Below, in pieces: positions 50,750 to 59,845 of a DNA stretch of 64,000 bases. Positions within the stretch are counted from its first letter, which is position 1. Every line of letters starts with the position of its first letter. Source of the stretch: UBA7446 sp024639165 (GTDB lineage Bacteria > Bacteroidota > Bacteroidia > Flavobacteriales > Flavobacteriaceae); contig JAHEIX010000011.1 of assembly GCA_024639165.1 (NCBI GenBank), positions 15,451 to 79,450 on the forward strand, written 5' to 3'. The translations under genes and the position numbers were made by a program. The notes beneath the pieces were generated by a model, which made no database searches, was not told the DNA's origin, and was given only the letters and a program-made list of their open reading frames with translations.

Positions 50750-52873
50750 ATGGCAAGAGATTTAAAATATACACGTAACATTGGGATTGCAGCGCATATT
50801 GACGCTGGAAAGACCACTACCACCGAGCGTATTTTATATTATACTGGTGTTAGCCACAAAATTGGTGAGGTACACGATGGTGCCGCAACAATGGACTGGA
50901 TGGAACAAGAGCAAGAGCGTGGTATTACCATTACTTCTGCAGCAACCACTTGTGAGTGGACATTTCCAACAGATCAAGGTAATCCCCTTGATGGTGCAAA
51001 ACCTTATCACTTTAATATTATTGACACACCTGGTCACGTTGACTTTACCGTTGAGGTAAACCGTTCATTACGTGTATTAGATGGGTTGGTATTTTTGTTT
51101 TCTGCCGTTGATGGTGTTGAGCCACAATCAGAAACAAACTGGCGTTTGGCTGACAACTACAAGGTACCACGTATGGGCTTTGTTAACAAGATGGACCGCC
51201 AAGGCTCAAACTTCTTAAATGTTTGTAAGCAGGTTCGTGAGATGTTAAAATCAAACGCAGTACCTATTGTTTTGCCTATTGGTGATGAAGATAACTTTAG
51301 AGGATGTGTAGATCTAGTAAAGAATCGTGCGATTATTTGGCATGAAGAAAACATGGGTGCAACCTTTGATGTTGTAGACATTCCTGAAGACATGAAGGAA
51401 GACGTTGAAAAATTCCGTGGTGAGCTTATTGAAGCTGTTGCAGAATATGACGACAACCTTTTGGAAAAATATTTTGAAGATCCAGATAGTATTTCTGAAG
51501 ACGAAGTGCACAATGCCCTTCGCGCAGCAACGCAAGACATGAGTATCATTCCTATGATTTGTGGTTCTGCCTTCAAAAATAAGGGAGTTCAATTCTTGTT
51601 AGATGCCGTATGTCGTTACCTTCCTTCACCAGAAGATAAGGAAGCTATTTTGGGTACTGATCCTAATTCGGGCGATCAAATTTCACGCAAGCCATCTGTA
51701 AACGATCCGTTTGCTGCTTTAGCTTTTAAAATTGCTACCGATCCTTTTGTAGGTCGTTTGGCTTTTTTCCGTGCGTATTCCGGTCGTTTGGACGCAGGTT
51801 CTTATGTATTGAACAACCGTTCTGGTAACAAAGAGCGTATTTCACGTATCTATCAGATGCATGCCAACAAGCAAAACTCTATTGACTACATTGAAGCGGG
51901 AGATATTGGAGCAGCGGTTGGATTTAAAGACATTAAAACAGGTGATACGCTTTCTGCTGAAAAGTCACCTATTATTTTGGAAAGCATGGACTTCCCTGAT
52001 CCCGTAATTGGTATCGCGGTTGAACCAAAAACCAAAGCGGATGTTGATAAACTAGGTATGGCCTTGGCCAAACTTGCCGAAGAAGATCCTACTTTTCAAG
52101 TAAAAACAGACGAGGCTTCTGGTCAAACCATTATTTCTGGAATGGGTGAGCTTCACCTTGATATTATTGTTGACCGCCTAAGACGAGAGTTTAAGGTTGA
52201 TGTAAATCAAGGACAGCCACAGGTTGAATACAAAGAAGCCATTACAGCTACTACAGACCACCGCGAGGTGTACAAGAAGCAGTCGGGTGGACGTGGTAAG
52301 TTTGCCGATATTGTATTTACGCTTGAGCCAGCTGAAGAAGGTAAATCAGGTCTTGAGTTTGTAAACAAAATTAAAGGTGGTAATGTTCCTAAAGAATACA
52401 TCCCATCTGTAGAAAAAGGATTCAAGCAAGCCATGTCAAATGGCCCATTAGCTGGATTTGAAGTAGATGCCATTAAGGTTACACTTAAAGACGGATCGTT
52501 CCACCCTGTGGATTCGGATTCGTTGTCTTTTGAGTTAGCTGCAAAAATTGGTTACAAAGAAGCTGCGAAGGCTGCAGGTGCCGTTATTATGGAGCCCATC
52601 ATGAAGTTGGAGGTATTAACTCCAGAAGAAAACATGGGTGATATTGTAGGGGATCTTAACCGTCGTCGCGGACAAGTGAACAGTATGGATGACCGTGCTG
52701 GATCTAAAGTTGTTAAGGCCAATGTGCCACTTTCAGAAATGTTTGGTTATGTAACTTCGTTACGTACACTTTCTTCTGGACGTGCAACTTCCACTATGGA
52801 GTTTTCACACTATGAACAAACACCACAAAATATTTCATCTGAAGTAATTGCGGCAGCAACAGGTCAGAGCTAA
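50750..52873 (+). CDS. fusA: Elongation factor G
   Basis: The 707-residue protein has the EF-G GTPase motifs: G1 AHIDAGKTTTTERIL, switch region GAATMDWMEQEQERGITITSAATT (in part), G3 DTPGHVDFT and G4 NKMDRQGSNF. Domain IV and V follow (YKKQSGGRGKFADI, FGYVTSLRTLSSGRATSTMEF in part). It drives translocation on the ribosome. Third gene of the str operon; tuf does not follow, and rpsJ begins after 11 nt, joining str to S10. Confidence 0.98.
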   Translation: MARDLKYTRNIGIAAHIDAGKTTTTERILYYTGVSHKIGEVHDGAATMDWMEQEQERGITITSAATTCEWTFPTDQGNPLDGAKPYHFNIIDTPGHVDFTVEVNRSLRVLDGLVFLFSAVDGVEPQSETNWRLADNYKVPRMGFVNKMDRQGSNFLNVCKQVREMLKSNAVPIVLPIGDEDNFRGCVDLVKNRAIIWHEENMGATFDVVDIPEDMKEDVEKFRGELIEAVAEYDDNLLEKYFEDPDSISEDEVHNALRAATQDMSIIPMICGSAFKNKGVQFLLDAVCRYLPSPEDKEAILGTDPNSGDQISRKPSVNDPFAALAFKIATDPFVGRLAFFRAYSGRLDAGSYVLNNRSGNKERISRIYQMHANKQNSIDYIEAGDIGAAVGFKDIKTGDTLSAEKSPIILESMDFPDPVIGIAVEPKTKADVDKLGMALAKLAEEDPTFQVKTDEASGQTIISGMGELHLDIIVDRLRREFKVDVNQGQPQVEYKEAITATTDHREVYKKQSGGRGKFADIVFTLEPAEEGKSGLEFVNKIKGGNVPKEYIPSVEKGFKQAMSNGPLAGFEVDAIKVTLKDGSFHPVDSDSLSFELAAKIGYKEAAKAAGAVIMEPIMKLEVLTPEENMGDIVGDLNRRRGQVNSMDDRAGSKVVKANVPLSEMFGYVTSLRTLSSGRATSTMEFSHYEQTPQNISSEVIAAATGQS

Positions 52874-52884
52874 AAATATAAACG

Positions 52885-53190
52885 ATGAGTCAGAAAATTA
52901 GAATAAAACTTAAATCGTACGACCACAACTTGGTAGATCGCTCTGCTGAGAAGATTGTCAAAACAGTTAAGTCTACTGGTGCGGTAGTAACAGGTCCTAT
53001 ACCGCTACCTACACACAAAAAGCTTTTTACCGTTTTGCGTTCACCTCACGTAAACAAAAAATCACGTGAACAATTCCAACTGAGTTCTTATAAGCGCTTG
53101 TTGGATATTTACAGCTCTTCATCAAAGACCATTGACGCCTTGATGAAACTTGAGTTACCTAGTGGCGTTGAAGTAGAAATTAAAGTATAA
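52885..53190 (+). CDS. rpsJ: 30S ribosomal protein S10
   Basis: This 101-residue protein is S10: MSQKIRIKLKSYDHNLVDRS (first 20), GPIPLPTHKKLFTVLRSPHVNKKSREQF (in part), then the LPSGVEVEIKV end. S10 belongs to the 30S head and is also the NusE partner in antitermination. Opens the S10 part of the supercluster, directly joined to fusA; the rplC gap is 30 nt. Confidence 0.98.
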   Translation: MSQKIRIKLKSYDHNLVDRSAEKIVKTVKSTGAVVTGPIPLPTHKKLFTVLRSPHVNKKSREQFQLSSYKRLLDIYSSSSKTIDALMKLELPSGVEVEIKV

Positions 53191-53220
53191 CACCCCTTTA
53201 GGGGAGTAAACACTCAGATT

Positions 53221-53838
53221 ATGTCTGGTTTGATAGGAAGAAAAATTGGTATGACAAGCATCTTTGACGAGAATGGGAAGAACCTTCCCTGTACTGTTAT
53301 TGAAGCAGGTCCTTGTGTTGTTACACAAGTGAGATCCAAAGACGTTGATGGCTACGATGCCTTACAACTTGGTTTTGATGAAAAGCCTGATCGTAAAGTA
53401 ACGAAAGCTGCCAGCGGACACTTTAAAAAAGCAAGTACTACGCCCAAGCGTAAACTTGTTGAGTTCCAAGGCTTCGATGCGGAGCATAAACTTGGTGATA
53501 CCATCACAGTTGACCACTTTGCTGCGGGTGAATTTGTTGATATCACAGGAACTTCTAAAGGAAAAGGATTTCAAGGAGTTGTAAAACGTCACGGTTTTGC
53601 CGGTGTTGGTCAAGCCACACACGGTCAACACAACCGTTTAAGAGCTCCTGGATCTATCGGTGCAGCCTCATACCCAGCACGTGTATTCAAAGGGATGCGC
53701 ATGGCAGGGCAAATGGGGAACGAAAAGGTTACTGTTCAAAACCTTAAAGTTTTGCAAGTTGTTCCTGAGAAAAATTTATTGGTGGTTAAAGGTTGTGTAC
53801 CTGGTCACAAGAATGCGTTTATCTTAATTCGTAAGTAA
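53221..53838 (+). CDS. rplC: 50S ribosomal protein L3
   Basis: 205 residues; MSGLIGRKIGMTSIFDENGK start, central GTSKGKGFQGVVKRHGFAGVGQATHGQHNRLRAPGSIGA region (in part; the L3 loop near the peptidyl transferase centre) and GMRMAGQMGNEKVTVQNL. L3 is an early 23S rRNA binder. The 30-nt gap before it contains only a 4-bp CCCC/GGGG mini-hairpin. Its stop overlaps the rplD ATG by one base. Confidence 0.98.
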   Translation: MSGLIGRKIGMTSIFDENGKNLPCTVIEAGPCVVTQVRSKDVDGYDALQLGFDEKPDRKVTKAASGHFKKASTTPKRKLVEFQGFDAEHKLGDTITVDHFAAGEFVDITGTSKGKGFQGVVKRHGFAGVGQATHGQHNRLRAPGSIGAASYPARVFKGMRMAGQMGNEKVTVQNLKVLQVVPEKNLLVVKGCVPGHKNAFILIRK

Positions 53839-54467
53839 TGAAAGTAGCCATAGTTGATATTAACGGAAAAGAAACAGGTCGCACTGTTGCCCTAGACAAA
53901 GCTATTTTTGGTGTTGAACCAAATGAGCATGCGTTGTATTTAGACGTAAAGCAATACTTAGCGCACCAACGACAAGGAACGCACAAAGCCAAAGAACGTG
54001 CAGAGATTGTGGGTAGTACACGCAAGATCAAGAAACAAAAAGGTACAGGTACTGCTCGTGCGGGTAGCATCAAAAACCCATTGTTTCGTGGTGGTGGACG
54101 TGTGTTTGGACCTAGAGTTCGTTCTTACAACCAGAAAGTGAACAAAAACGTTAAACGTTTGGCTCGCAAGTCTGCTTTTAGCCTAAAGGCACAGCAAAAA
54201 AATATTACGGTTGTTGAAGACTTTCAGTTTGATGCACCAAAAACAAAATCGTTTCAAGCAGCACTTAGTGCACTTGGTATTTCTGATAAAAAATCACTTT
54301 GGGTATTGGGTACAGCCAATAAAAATGTGTTTTTATCTGGACGTAACCTCACCAAAACAGAGGTGCTAACAAACGATGAGTTGAACACATATAAAATAAT
54401 GAATGCCCAGCATTTGGTTCTTGCAGAAAGTGCCGTTGCTGCCATTGAAGCTAACCTGAGTAAATAA
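53838..54467 (+). CDS. rplD: 50S ribosomal protein L4
   Basis: 209 residues, with KQYLAHQRQGTHKAKERAEIVGSTRKIKKQKGTGTARAGS (in part), the extended loop of L4 that lines the exit tunnel, and GGRVFGPRVRSYNQKVNKN. L4 regulates the S10 operon in enterobacteria, but no matching leader structure is evident here. One-base overlap with rplC. Confidence 0.98.
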   Translation: MKVAIVDINGKETGRTVALDKAIFGVEPNEHALYLDVKQYLAHQRQGTHKAKERAEIVGSTRKIKKQKGTGTARAGSIKNPLFRGGGRVFGPRVRSYNQKVNKNVKRLARKSAFSLKAQQKNITVVEDFQFDAPKTKSFQAALSALGISDKKSLWVLGTANKNVFLSGRNLTKTEVLTNDELNTYKIMNAQHLVLAESAVAAIEANLSK

Positions 54468-54473
54468 CAAACG

Positions 54474-54764
54474 ATGCGTATTTTACTAAAACCTGTTATT
54501 ACCGAAAAGGCAACTCGCGAGAGTGAGTTGAGAAACCGTTATACTTTCTTGGTTGATCCAAAAGCCAATAAAGTTGAAATTAAAAAAGCAGTTGAGGCAA
54601 CTTACGGCGTTACCGTCGAAAAAGTGCGCACGCTCAACTACGGTCCTGAAAGACGCTCACGTTATACTAAAAATGGTATACAGCATTCAAAGACCAACGC
54701 TACCAAACGCGCAGTTGTGGAAGTAGCAGCGGGAGAAAATATTGATTTTTATAGTAATTTATAA
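54474..54764 (+). CDS. rplW: 50S ribosomal protein L23
   Basis: 96 residues, ILLKPVITEKATRESE start and YTFLVDPKANKVEIKKAVEATYGVTVEKVRTLNY (in part), the diagnostic L23 sequence. L23 sits at the tunnel exit and is a docking site for trigger factor and SRP. 6 nt after rplD, 8 nt before rplB. Confidence 0.98.
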   Translation: MRILLKPVITEKATRESELRNRYTFLVDPKANKVEIKKAVEATYGVTVEKVRTLNYGPERRSRYTKNGIQHSKTNATKRAVVEVAAGENIDFYSNL

Positions 54765-54772
54765 AATAGGAT

Positions 54773-55597
54773 ATGTCAGTTAGAAAACTAAAACCTATAA
54801 CACCTGGACAGCGCGGTAGAGTGGTAAATGGAAACGACGCCATCACCACTGATAAGCCGGAGAAAAGCTTGCTTGCTCCGAAAAAACGTTCAGGCGGTCG
54901 TAACAACAGCGGACGCATGACGTCACGCTACATCGGTGGTGGACACAAAAAACGCTACCGTATAATCGATTTCAAACGTGATCGTTTTGATGCACCTGCG
55001 GAGGTGAAAACCATCGAATACGATCCAAACCGATCTGCATTTATTGCCTTGATTCAATTCGAGGATGGCGAGAAGCGATACATCATTGCGCAAAGCGGTC
55101 TTAAAGTTGGACAAAAGGTCGTTTCTGCTGAAAAGGCGCAACCCGAAATCGGAAATGCCATGCCTTTGGAAAATATTCCATTGGGTACCATCATTTCTTG
55201 TATCGAGCTTCGTCCCGGTCAAGGAGCAACCATTGCTCGTAGTGCTGGTGCTTTTGCACAATTAATGGCTCGTGACGGTAGGTTTGCAACCATCAAATTA
55301 CCCTCTGGTGAAACACGCTTGATATTAACCACATGTATGGCTACTATCGGTACGGTTTCCAATTCAGACCACCAATTGGTTGTTTCTGGTAAGGCGGGTC
55401 GTAGTCGTTGGTTAGGACGTCGTCCAAGAACGCGTCCAGTGGTGATGAACCCTGTCGATCACCCCATGGGTGGTGGTGAAGGGCGTGCCTCTGGAGGTCA
55501 CCCACGTTCACGTAACGGTATTCCTGCAAAAGGATACAGAACACGTAACAAGAACAAGGCGTCAAATAAGTATATAATTGAACGTAGAAAAAAATAA
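54773..55597 (+). CDS. rplB: 50S ribosomal protein L2
   Basis: 274 residues, the normal L2 length: VRKLKPITPGQRGRVV, GGRNNSGRMTSRYIGGGHKKRYR (in part), and the C-terminal NPVDHPMGGGEGRASGGHPRSRNG (in part), which holds the conserved histidine near the peptidyl transferase centre. Needed for subunit joining and catalysis. 3 nt before rpsS. Confidence 0.98.
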   Translation: MSVRKLKPITPGQRGRVVNGNDAITTDKPEKSLLAPKKRSGGRNNSGRMTSRYIGGGHKKRYRIIDFKRDRFDAPAEVKTIEYDPNRSAFIALIQFEDGEKRYIIAQSGLKVGQKVVSAEKAQPEIGNAMPLENIPLGTIISCIELRPGQGATIARSAGAFAQLMARDGRFATIKLPSGETRLILTTCMATIGTVSNSDHQLVVSGKAGRSRWLGRRPRTRPVVMNPVDHPMGGGEGRASGGHPRSRNGIPAKGYRTRNKNKASNKYIIERRKK

Positions 55598-55600
55598 ACT

Positions 55601-55879
55601 ATGGCTCGATCACTAAAAAAAGGACCTTACGTACACTATAGCTTGATAAAGAAAGTGCAAGCTAACGTAGCATCAGGAAAAAAATCTGTAATTAAAACAT
55701 GGTCTCGTGCCTCGATGATCATTCCAGATTTTGTAGGACAAACCATTGCCGTACACAACGGCCGTCAGTTTGTACCTGTATATGTTACTGAAAACATGGT
55801 AGGGCATAAGCTTGGTGAATTTTCACCCACTCGTTCATTCCGAGGTCACGCAGGAGCTAAAAACAAGGGAAAAAAATAA
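55601..55879 (+). CDS. rpsS: 30S ribosomal protein S19
   Basis: 92 residues: MARSLKKGPYVHYSLIKKV, KTWSRASMIIPDFVGQTIAVHNGRQFVPVYVTENMVGHKLGEFSPTRSF (in part). Forms the S13-S19 pair in the 30S head. 3 nt gaps on both sides indicate one message with rplB and rplV. Confidence 0.98.
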   Translation: MARSLKKGPYVHYSLIKKVQANVASGKKSVIKTWSRASMIIPDFVGQTIAVHNGRQFVPVYVTENMVGHKLGEFSPTRSFRGHAGAKNKGKK

Positions 55880-55882
55880 GCT

Positions 55883-56290
55883 ATGGGAGTTCGTAAAAAG
55901 GAAATGGCAGCACAATTGAAAGAAGACCGTAAGCACCTTGCTTTCGCAAAGCTCAATGACTGTCCTACATCACCGAGAAAAATGCGCCTTATGGCAGATT
56001 TAATTCGTGGAAACGAAGTAGAAAAAGCATTGTCTGTTCTTCGTTTTAGCGCAAAGGAATCTTCTAAAAGACTTGAAAAACTCTTGTTGTCTGCAATCGC
56101 AAACTGGCAAGCAAAAAATGAAGATGCTGATATTGAAAAAGCAGGTCTTTATATTAAAGAAATTCGTGTGGATAGTGGAGCAATGCTTAAGCGTTTGCGT
56201 CCAGCACCACAAGGAAGAGGTCATCGAATTAGAAAACGTTCCAACCATGTTACTATGGTGTTGGGAGCACAAGATAACGCACAAAGCTAA
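55883..56290 (+). CDS. rplV: 50S ribosomal protein L22
   Basis: 135 residues. After an N-terminal extension of about 20 residues (typical of this phylum) come the L22 features: LNDCPTSPRKMRLMADLIRGNEVEKAL (in part) and MLKRLRPAPQGRGHRIRKRSNHVTMVLG (in part), the tunnel-lining hairpin. A Met at residue 8 is an alternative start. 8 nt before rpsC. Confidence 0.97.
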   Translation: MGVRKKEMAAQLKEDRKHLAFAKLNDCPTSPRKMRLMADLIRGNEVEKALSVLRFSAKESSKRLEKLLLSAIANWQAKNEDADIEKAGLYIKEIRVDSGAMLKRLRPAPQGRGHRIRKRSNHVTMVLGAQDNAQS

Positions 56291-56298
56291 TACCGAAT

Positions 56299-57018
56299 AT
56301 GGGACAAAAGACAAATCCAATTGGCAATAGATTAGGTATCATCCGTGGATGGGAATCCAACTGGTATGGTGGAAACGATTACGGAGATAAGCTAGCCGAA
56401 GATGATAAAATTCGTCGCTATGTGCATGCACGTCTTGCCAAGGCAAGCGTTTCTCGTGTAATTATTGAACGTACGCTAAAGTTGGTTACCATTACCATTA
56501 CAACGGCCCGCCCGGGTATCATTATTGGTAAAGGTGGTCAAGAAGTCGATAAGCTTAAAGAAGAGCTTAAGAAAATTACTAACAAAGAAGTTCAGTTGAA
56601 CATTTTTGAAATCAAGCGCCCTGAGTTGGAAGCCCAACTGGTAGGTGCTAGTATTGCACGTCAGATAGAGAGTCGTATTTCATATCGTCGTGCTATAAAA
56701 ATGGCAATTGCAGCGGCAATGCGTATGAACGCAGAAGGTATTAAAGTGCAAATTTCAGGTCGTTTGAACGGTGCTGAGATGGCGCGTTCCGAAAGCTATA
56801 AAGACGGTCGTATTCCGTTGTCTACGTTCCGTGCAGATATTGATTATGCTTTGGTTGAAGCGCATACTACCTATGGTAGATTGGGCATCAAAGTATGGAT
56901 TATGAAAGGTGAAGTATATGGCAAGCGTGAGTTATCTCCTCTGGTGGGAATGAGCTTGAATGCTGCCAAAGGTAAAAACGATAAACGCGGTGGACGTGGT
57001 CCTCGCCGTAGAAAATAA
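56299..57018 (+). CDS. rpsC: 30S ribosomal protein S3
   Basis: 239 residues: MGQKTNPIGNRLGIIRGWES start, KH-domain motif ARPGIIIGKGGQEVDKLKEEL, and C-terminal domain ISGRLNGAEMARSE, TTYGRLGIKVWIMKGE. S3 forms part of the mRNA entry channel and helicase. Ends in a basic GGRGPRRRK tail. Confidence 0.98.
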   Translation: MGQKTNPIGNRLGIIRGWESNWYGGNDYGDKLAEDDKIRRYVHARLAKASVSRVIIERTLKLVTITITTARPGIIIGKGGQEVDKLKEELKKITNKEVQLNIFEIKRPELEAQLVGASIARQIESRISYRRAIKMAIAAAMRMNAEGIKVQISGRLNGAEMARSESYKDGRIPLSTFRADIDYALVEAHTTYGRLGIKVWIMKGEVYGKRELSPLVGMSLNAAKGKNDKRGGRGPRRRK

Positions 57019-57028
57019 ACGTTAGGTC

Positions 57029-57448
57029 ATGTTACAACCAAAAAGAACAAAACACCGTAAAATGCAGAAAGGCCGTATGAAAGGCCTATCGCAGCGCGGA
57101 CATGTACTATCCAATGGCATGTATGGTATCAAGGCACTTGATTCCAAGTTTATCACGTCTCGCCAAATTGAGGCTGCACGTATTGCTGCTACACGTTACA
57201 TGAAACGTGAAGGACAATTGTGGATTAAGATTTTTCCAGATAAGCCCATCACTAAAAAACCACTTGAGGTTCGTATGGGTAAAGGTAAAGGGGCATTAGA
57301 TCACTATGTGGCTGTTGTCAAACCTGGACGTATCATGTTCGAGATTTCAGGTGTGCCTATCGAGGTTGCTAAAGAAGCATTGCGCTTAGCAGCTCAAAAA
57401 TTACCAGTTAAAACAAAGTTTATTATCGCTCGCGATTACGAAGCATAA
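57029..57448 (+). CDS. rplP: 50S ribosomal protein L16
   Basis: 139 residues: MLQPKRTKHRKMQKGRMKG (first 19), ITSRQIEAARIAATRYMKREGQLWIKIFPDKPITKKP (in part) and RMGKGKGALDHYVAVVKPGRIMFE (in part). L16 helps organise the A-site tRNA region. The conserved arginine region around RMGKGKG, hydroxylated in E. coli, is intact. Followed by rpmC after 9 nt. Confidence 0.98.
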   Translation: MLQPKRTKHRKMQKGRMKGLSQRGHVLSNGMYGIKALDSKFITSRQIEAARIAATRYMKREGQLWIKIFPDKPITKKPLEVRMGKGKGALDHYVAVVKPGRIMFEISGVPIEVAKEALRLAAQKLPVKTKFIIARDYEA

Positions 57449-57457
57449 GAAGTAGAT

Positions 57458-57655
57458 ATGAAACAGACAGAAATTAATGAGTCATCGGTTGAGGAGCTAA
57501 ACGAAAAGCTAGCTGCTTTTCAAAAAAGCTATGAAAGTGCACGTGCTACACACGCATTATCACCGCTAGAAAATCCACTTTCTTTGCGTCAGCAGCGTAG
57601 AACGATTGCACGTATCAAAACAGAACTCACAAAAAGAACTTTAGAGCAAGCATAG
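57458..57655 (+). CDS. rpmC: 50S ribosomal protein L29
   Basis: 65 residues, two helices with the L29 patterns SSVEELNEKLAAFQKSYESAR and SLRQQRRTIARIKTELTKR. The central loop ATHALSPLENPLS replaces the usual QL-N-P/T-R loop with a form common in Bacteroidota. 1 nt before rpsQ. Confidence 0.96.
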   Translation: MKQTEINESSVEELNEKLAAFQKSYESARATHALSPLENPLSLRQQRRTIARIKTELTKRTLEQA

Positions 57656-57656
57656 T

Positions 57657-57914
57657 ATGGAAACTAGAAATTTACGTAAAGAACGTATTGGCGTTGTAAC
57701 GAGTAACAAAATGCAGAAGTCTATTGTTGTTTCTGAAGTAAAACGCGTGAAGCACCCGATGTATGGGAAATTTGTTTTGAAAACAAAGAAGTATGTCGCT
57801 CACGATGAAACGAACGATTGCAACATCGGTGATACGGTAAAAATTATGGAAACACGCCCCATGAGCGCATCAAAGTGCTGGCGTTTGGTTGAAATTATTG
57901 AAAGAGCTAAATAA
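57657..57914 (+). CDS. rpsQ: 30S ribosomal protein S17
   Basis: 85 residues: RKERIGVVTSNKMQKSIVVSEVKRVKHPMYGKFV (in part), AHDETNDCNIGDTVKIMETRPMSASKCWRLVEI (in part), the OB-fold S17. Its stop overlaps the rplN start by one base (TAATG). Confidence 0.98.
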   Translation: METRNLRKERIGVVTSNKMQKSIVVSEVKRVKHPMYGKFVLKTKKYVAHDETNDCNIGDTVKIMETRPMSASKCWRLVEIIERAK

Positions 57915-58282
57915 TGTTACAACAAGAATCAAGACTTAGAGTTGCCGACAATACAGGCGCCAAAGAAGTACTCACCATCCGTGTGTTGGGCGGTACTAAG
58001 CGTCGTTACGCTTCAATTGGCGATAAAATAGTTGTTACGGTCAAAGAAGCAACACCCAATGGATCTGTTAAAAAAGGACAGGTATCTACTGCGGTTGTTG
58101 TACGCACCAAAAAAGAAATTCGTCGTCCAGACGGATCATATATTCGATTTGACGAAAATGCATGTGTCTTGCTAGATGCACAAGGCGAAATGCGCGGTAC
58201 GCGTGTTTTTGGTCCTGTTGCTCGTGAGCTACGTGATCGTCAGTTTATGAAAATAATCTCATTAGCTCCTGAAGTACTATAA
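57914..58282 (+). CDS. rplN: 50S ribosomal protein L14
   Basis: 122 residues, the canonical length: MLQQESRLRVADNTGAKEVL (first 20), VRTKKEIRRPDGSYIRFDENACVL (in part), GTRVFGPVARELRDRQFMKIISLAPEVL (in part). Forms an intersubunit bridge. First gene of the spc part of the cluster. Confidence 0.98.
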   Translation: MLQQESRLRVADNTGAKEVLTIRVLGGTKRRYASIGDKIVVTVKEATPNGSVKKGQVSTAVVVRTKKEIRRPDGSYIRFDENACVLLDAQGEMRGTRVFGPVARELRDRQFMKIISLAPEVL

Positions 58283-58284
58283 TT

Positions 58285-58596
58285 ATGAGTAAGATAAAAC
58301 TAAAAAACGGAGATAAAGTACGTGTCATTGCGGGAGACCACAAGGGTACGGAAGGCGAAATAGTAACGCTAATCCGCGAAAAAAACAAAGCGATCGTTTC
58401 GGGCGTGAATGTTGTAAAACGTCACACCAAACCCAATGCACAAAACCCACAAGGGGGAATTATAGAAAAAGAAGCACCTATTGCTATTTCTAATCTTTCT
58501 TTGTTAACTGCTGAAGGACAAACCACTCGAATCGGATATCGCATGGAAGAAGGTAAGAAAGTACGTGTATCACGTAAAACCAATGAAGCTATTTAA
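58285..58596 (+). CDS. rplX: 50S ribosomal protein L24
   Basis: 103 residues with the KOW motif KLKNGDKVRVIAGDHKGTEGEI (in part), then VSGVNVVKRHTKPNAQNPQGGIIEKEAPI (in part). L24 starts 50S assembly and lies near the tunnel exit. 2 nt after rplN, 1 nt before rplE. Confidence 0.98.
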   Translation: MSKIKLKNGDKVRVIAGDHKGTEGEIVTLIREKNKAIVSGVNVVKRHTKPNAQNPQGGIIEKEAPIAISNLSLLTAEGQTTRIGYRMEEGKKVRVSRKTNEAI

Positions 58597-58597
58597 C

Positions 58598-59149
58598 ATG
58601 AGTTATATACCTAGACTTAAGACGGAATATAAAGACCGTATTACGACACGACTAACCGAAGAATTCGGTTACAGCAATATCATGCAAGTACCTAAGCTTG
58701 AAAAGATAGTGTTGAGTCGTGGTGTTGGAGCAGCAGTTGCTGACAAAAAACTCGTAGATCATGCAGTTGATGAACTGACCATGATAACTGGACAAAAAGC
58801 ATTGGCAACGATTTCTAAAAAAGATGTTGCCACATTTAAACTTCGTAAAGGAATGCCTATTGGCGCAAAAGTTACCTTGCGTGGAGATAAAATGTACGAA
58901 TTCTTCGACCGTTTGGTTACGGCTGCACTTCCACGAGTGCGTGACTTCCAAGGGGTGAAGGCAGATGGCTTTGATGGCCGTGGAAATTACAACTTGGGTA
59001 TTCAAGAACAAATCATCTTCCCTGAAATCGATATCGATAAGGTGAATAAGATTTCTGGAATGGACATTACTTTCGTAACATCGGCCAACACCGATAAAGA
59101 AGCTAAATCATTGTTAAACGAATTGGGCATGCCCTTTAAGAAAAACTAG
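58598..59149 (+). CDS. rplE: 50S ribosomal protein L5
   Basis: From ATG 58598 the product is 183 residues, starting MSYIPRLKTEYKDRI. A longer frame from 58565 would run back into rplX and is rejected. Core features: VPKLEKIVLSRGVGAAVADKK, GQKALATISKKDVATFKLRKGMPIGAKVTLRG (in part), NYNLGIQEQIIFPEI. Binds 5S rRNA and contacts P-site tRNA. Confidence 0.98.
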   Translation: MSYIPRLKTEYKDRITTRLTEEFGYSNIMQVPKLEKIVLSRGVGAAVADKKLVDHAVDELTMITGQKALATISKKDVATFKLRKGMPIGAKVTLRGDKMYEFFDRLVTAALPRVRDFQGVKADGFDGRGNYNLGIQEQIIFPEIDIDKVNKISGMDITFVTSANTDKEAKSLLNELGMPFKKN

Positions 59150-59150
59150 T

Positions 59151-59420
59151 ATGGCAAAAGAATCAATGAAGGCCCGTGAGGTCAAAAGAGCAAAACTAGC
59201 CGCTAAATATGCTGATAAGCGTGCTGCCTTAAAAGCAGCTGGCGATTATGAAGCGCTACAAAAATTACCTAAAAACGCATCTCCTGTGCGTGGGCACAAC
59301 CGCTGCAAGCTTACAGGGCGTCCAAAAGGATACATGCGTCAGTTTGGTCTTTCTCGTGTTATGTTCAGAGAAATGGCTAATAAAGGTTTAATCCCGGGAG
59401 TTAAAAAAGCGAGCTGGTAA
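59151..59420 (+). CDS. rpsN: 30S ribosomal protein S14, zinc-independent form
   Basis: 89 residues, the long zinc-independent type: only one cysteine (HNRCKLTGRPKGYMRQF), no CxxC pairs. MAKESMKAREVKRAKLAAKY (first 20) and FGLSRVMFREMANKGLIPGVKKASW (in part) match the family. 1 nt after rplE. Confidence 0.98.
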   Translation: MAKESMKAREVKRAKLAAKYADKRAALKAAGDYEALQKLPKNASPVRGHNRCKLTGRPKGYMRQFGLSRVMFREMANKGLIPGVKKASW

Positions 59421-59432
59421 ACAAATAAAATT

Positions 59433-59831
59433 ATGAATACAGATCCAATTGCAGATTATTTAACACGCGTTCGTAACGCAAACAGCGCTGGTCACCGCGT
59501 AGTTTCGATTCCTGCTTCAAAGTTGAAGCTTGAAATCACAAAGATTTTATTTGACCAAGGCTATATTCTTAGTTACAAGGTAGAAGATGAGACTGTTCAA
59601 AAGAGCATCAAAATTGCTTTAAAGTACGACCGACTTACCAAAGAACCTGTAATTAAAAAATTACAACGAATCAGTACTCCTGGTTTACGTAAATATGCTT
59701 CTTCTGGGGAAATTCCACGTGTATTAAATGGTTTAGGTACTGCCATAGTATCTACATCTCACGGGGTAATGACTGGAAAACAAGCGAAAAAAGAAAACGT
59801 AGGTGGTGAGGTAATTTGTTACGTACACTAA
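59433..59831 (+). CDS. rpsH: 30S ribosomal protein S8
   Basis: 132 residues: DPIADYLTRVRNANSAGHRVVSIPASKLKLEI (in part), RISTPGLRKYASSGEIPRVLNGLGTAIVSTSHGVMT (in part) and the GGEVICYVH end. S8 binds helix 21 of 16S rRNA and in E. coli also represses the spc operon at rplE; no matching site was recognised here by eye. Confidence 0.98.
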   Translation: MNTDPIADYLTRVRNANSAGHRVVSIPASKLKLEITKILFDQGYILSYKVEDETVQKSIKIALKYDRLTKEPVIKKLQRISTPGLRKYASSGEIPRVLNGLGTAIVSTSHGVMTGKQAKKENVGGEVICYVH

Positions 59832-59845
59832 TAAAAAATTGAATT

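Noticed and set aside
53191..53220. CCCC-TTTA-GGGG mini-hairpin before rplC
   Set aside because: Only 4 bp of stem without T-tract or flanking complement; too short to call a regulator or terminator.
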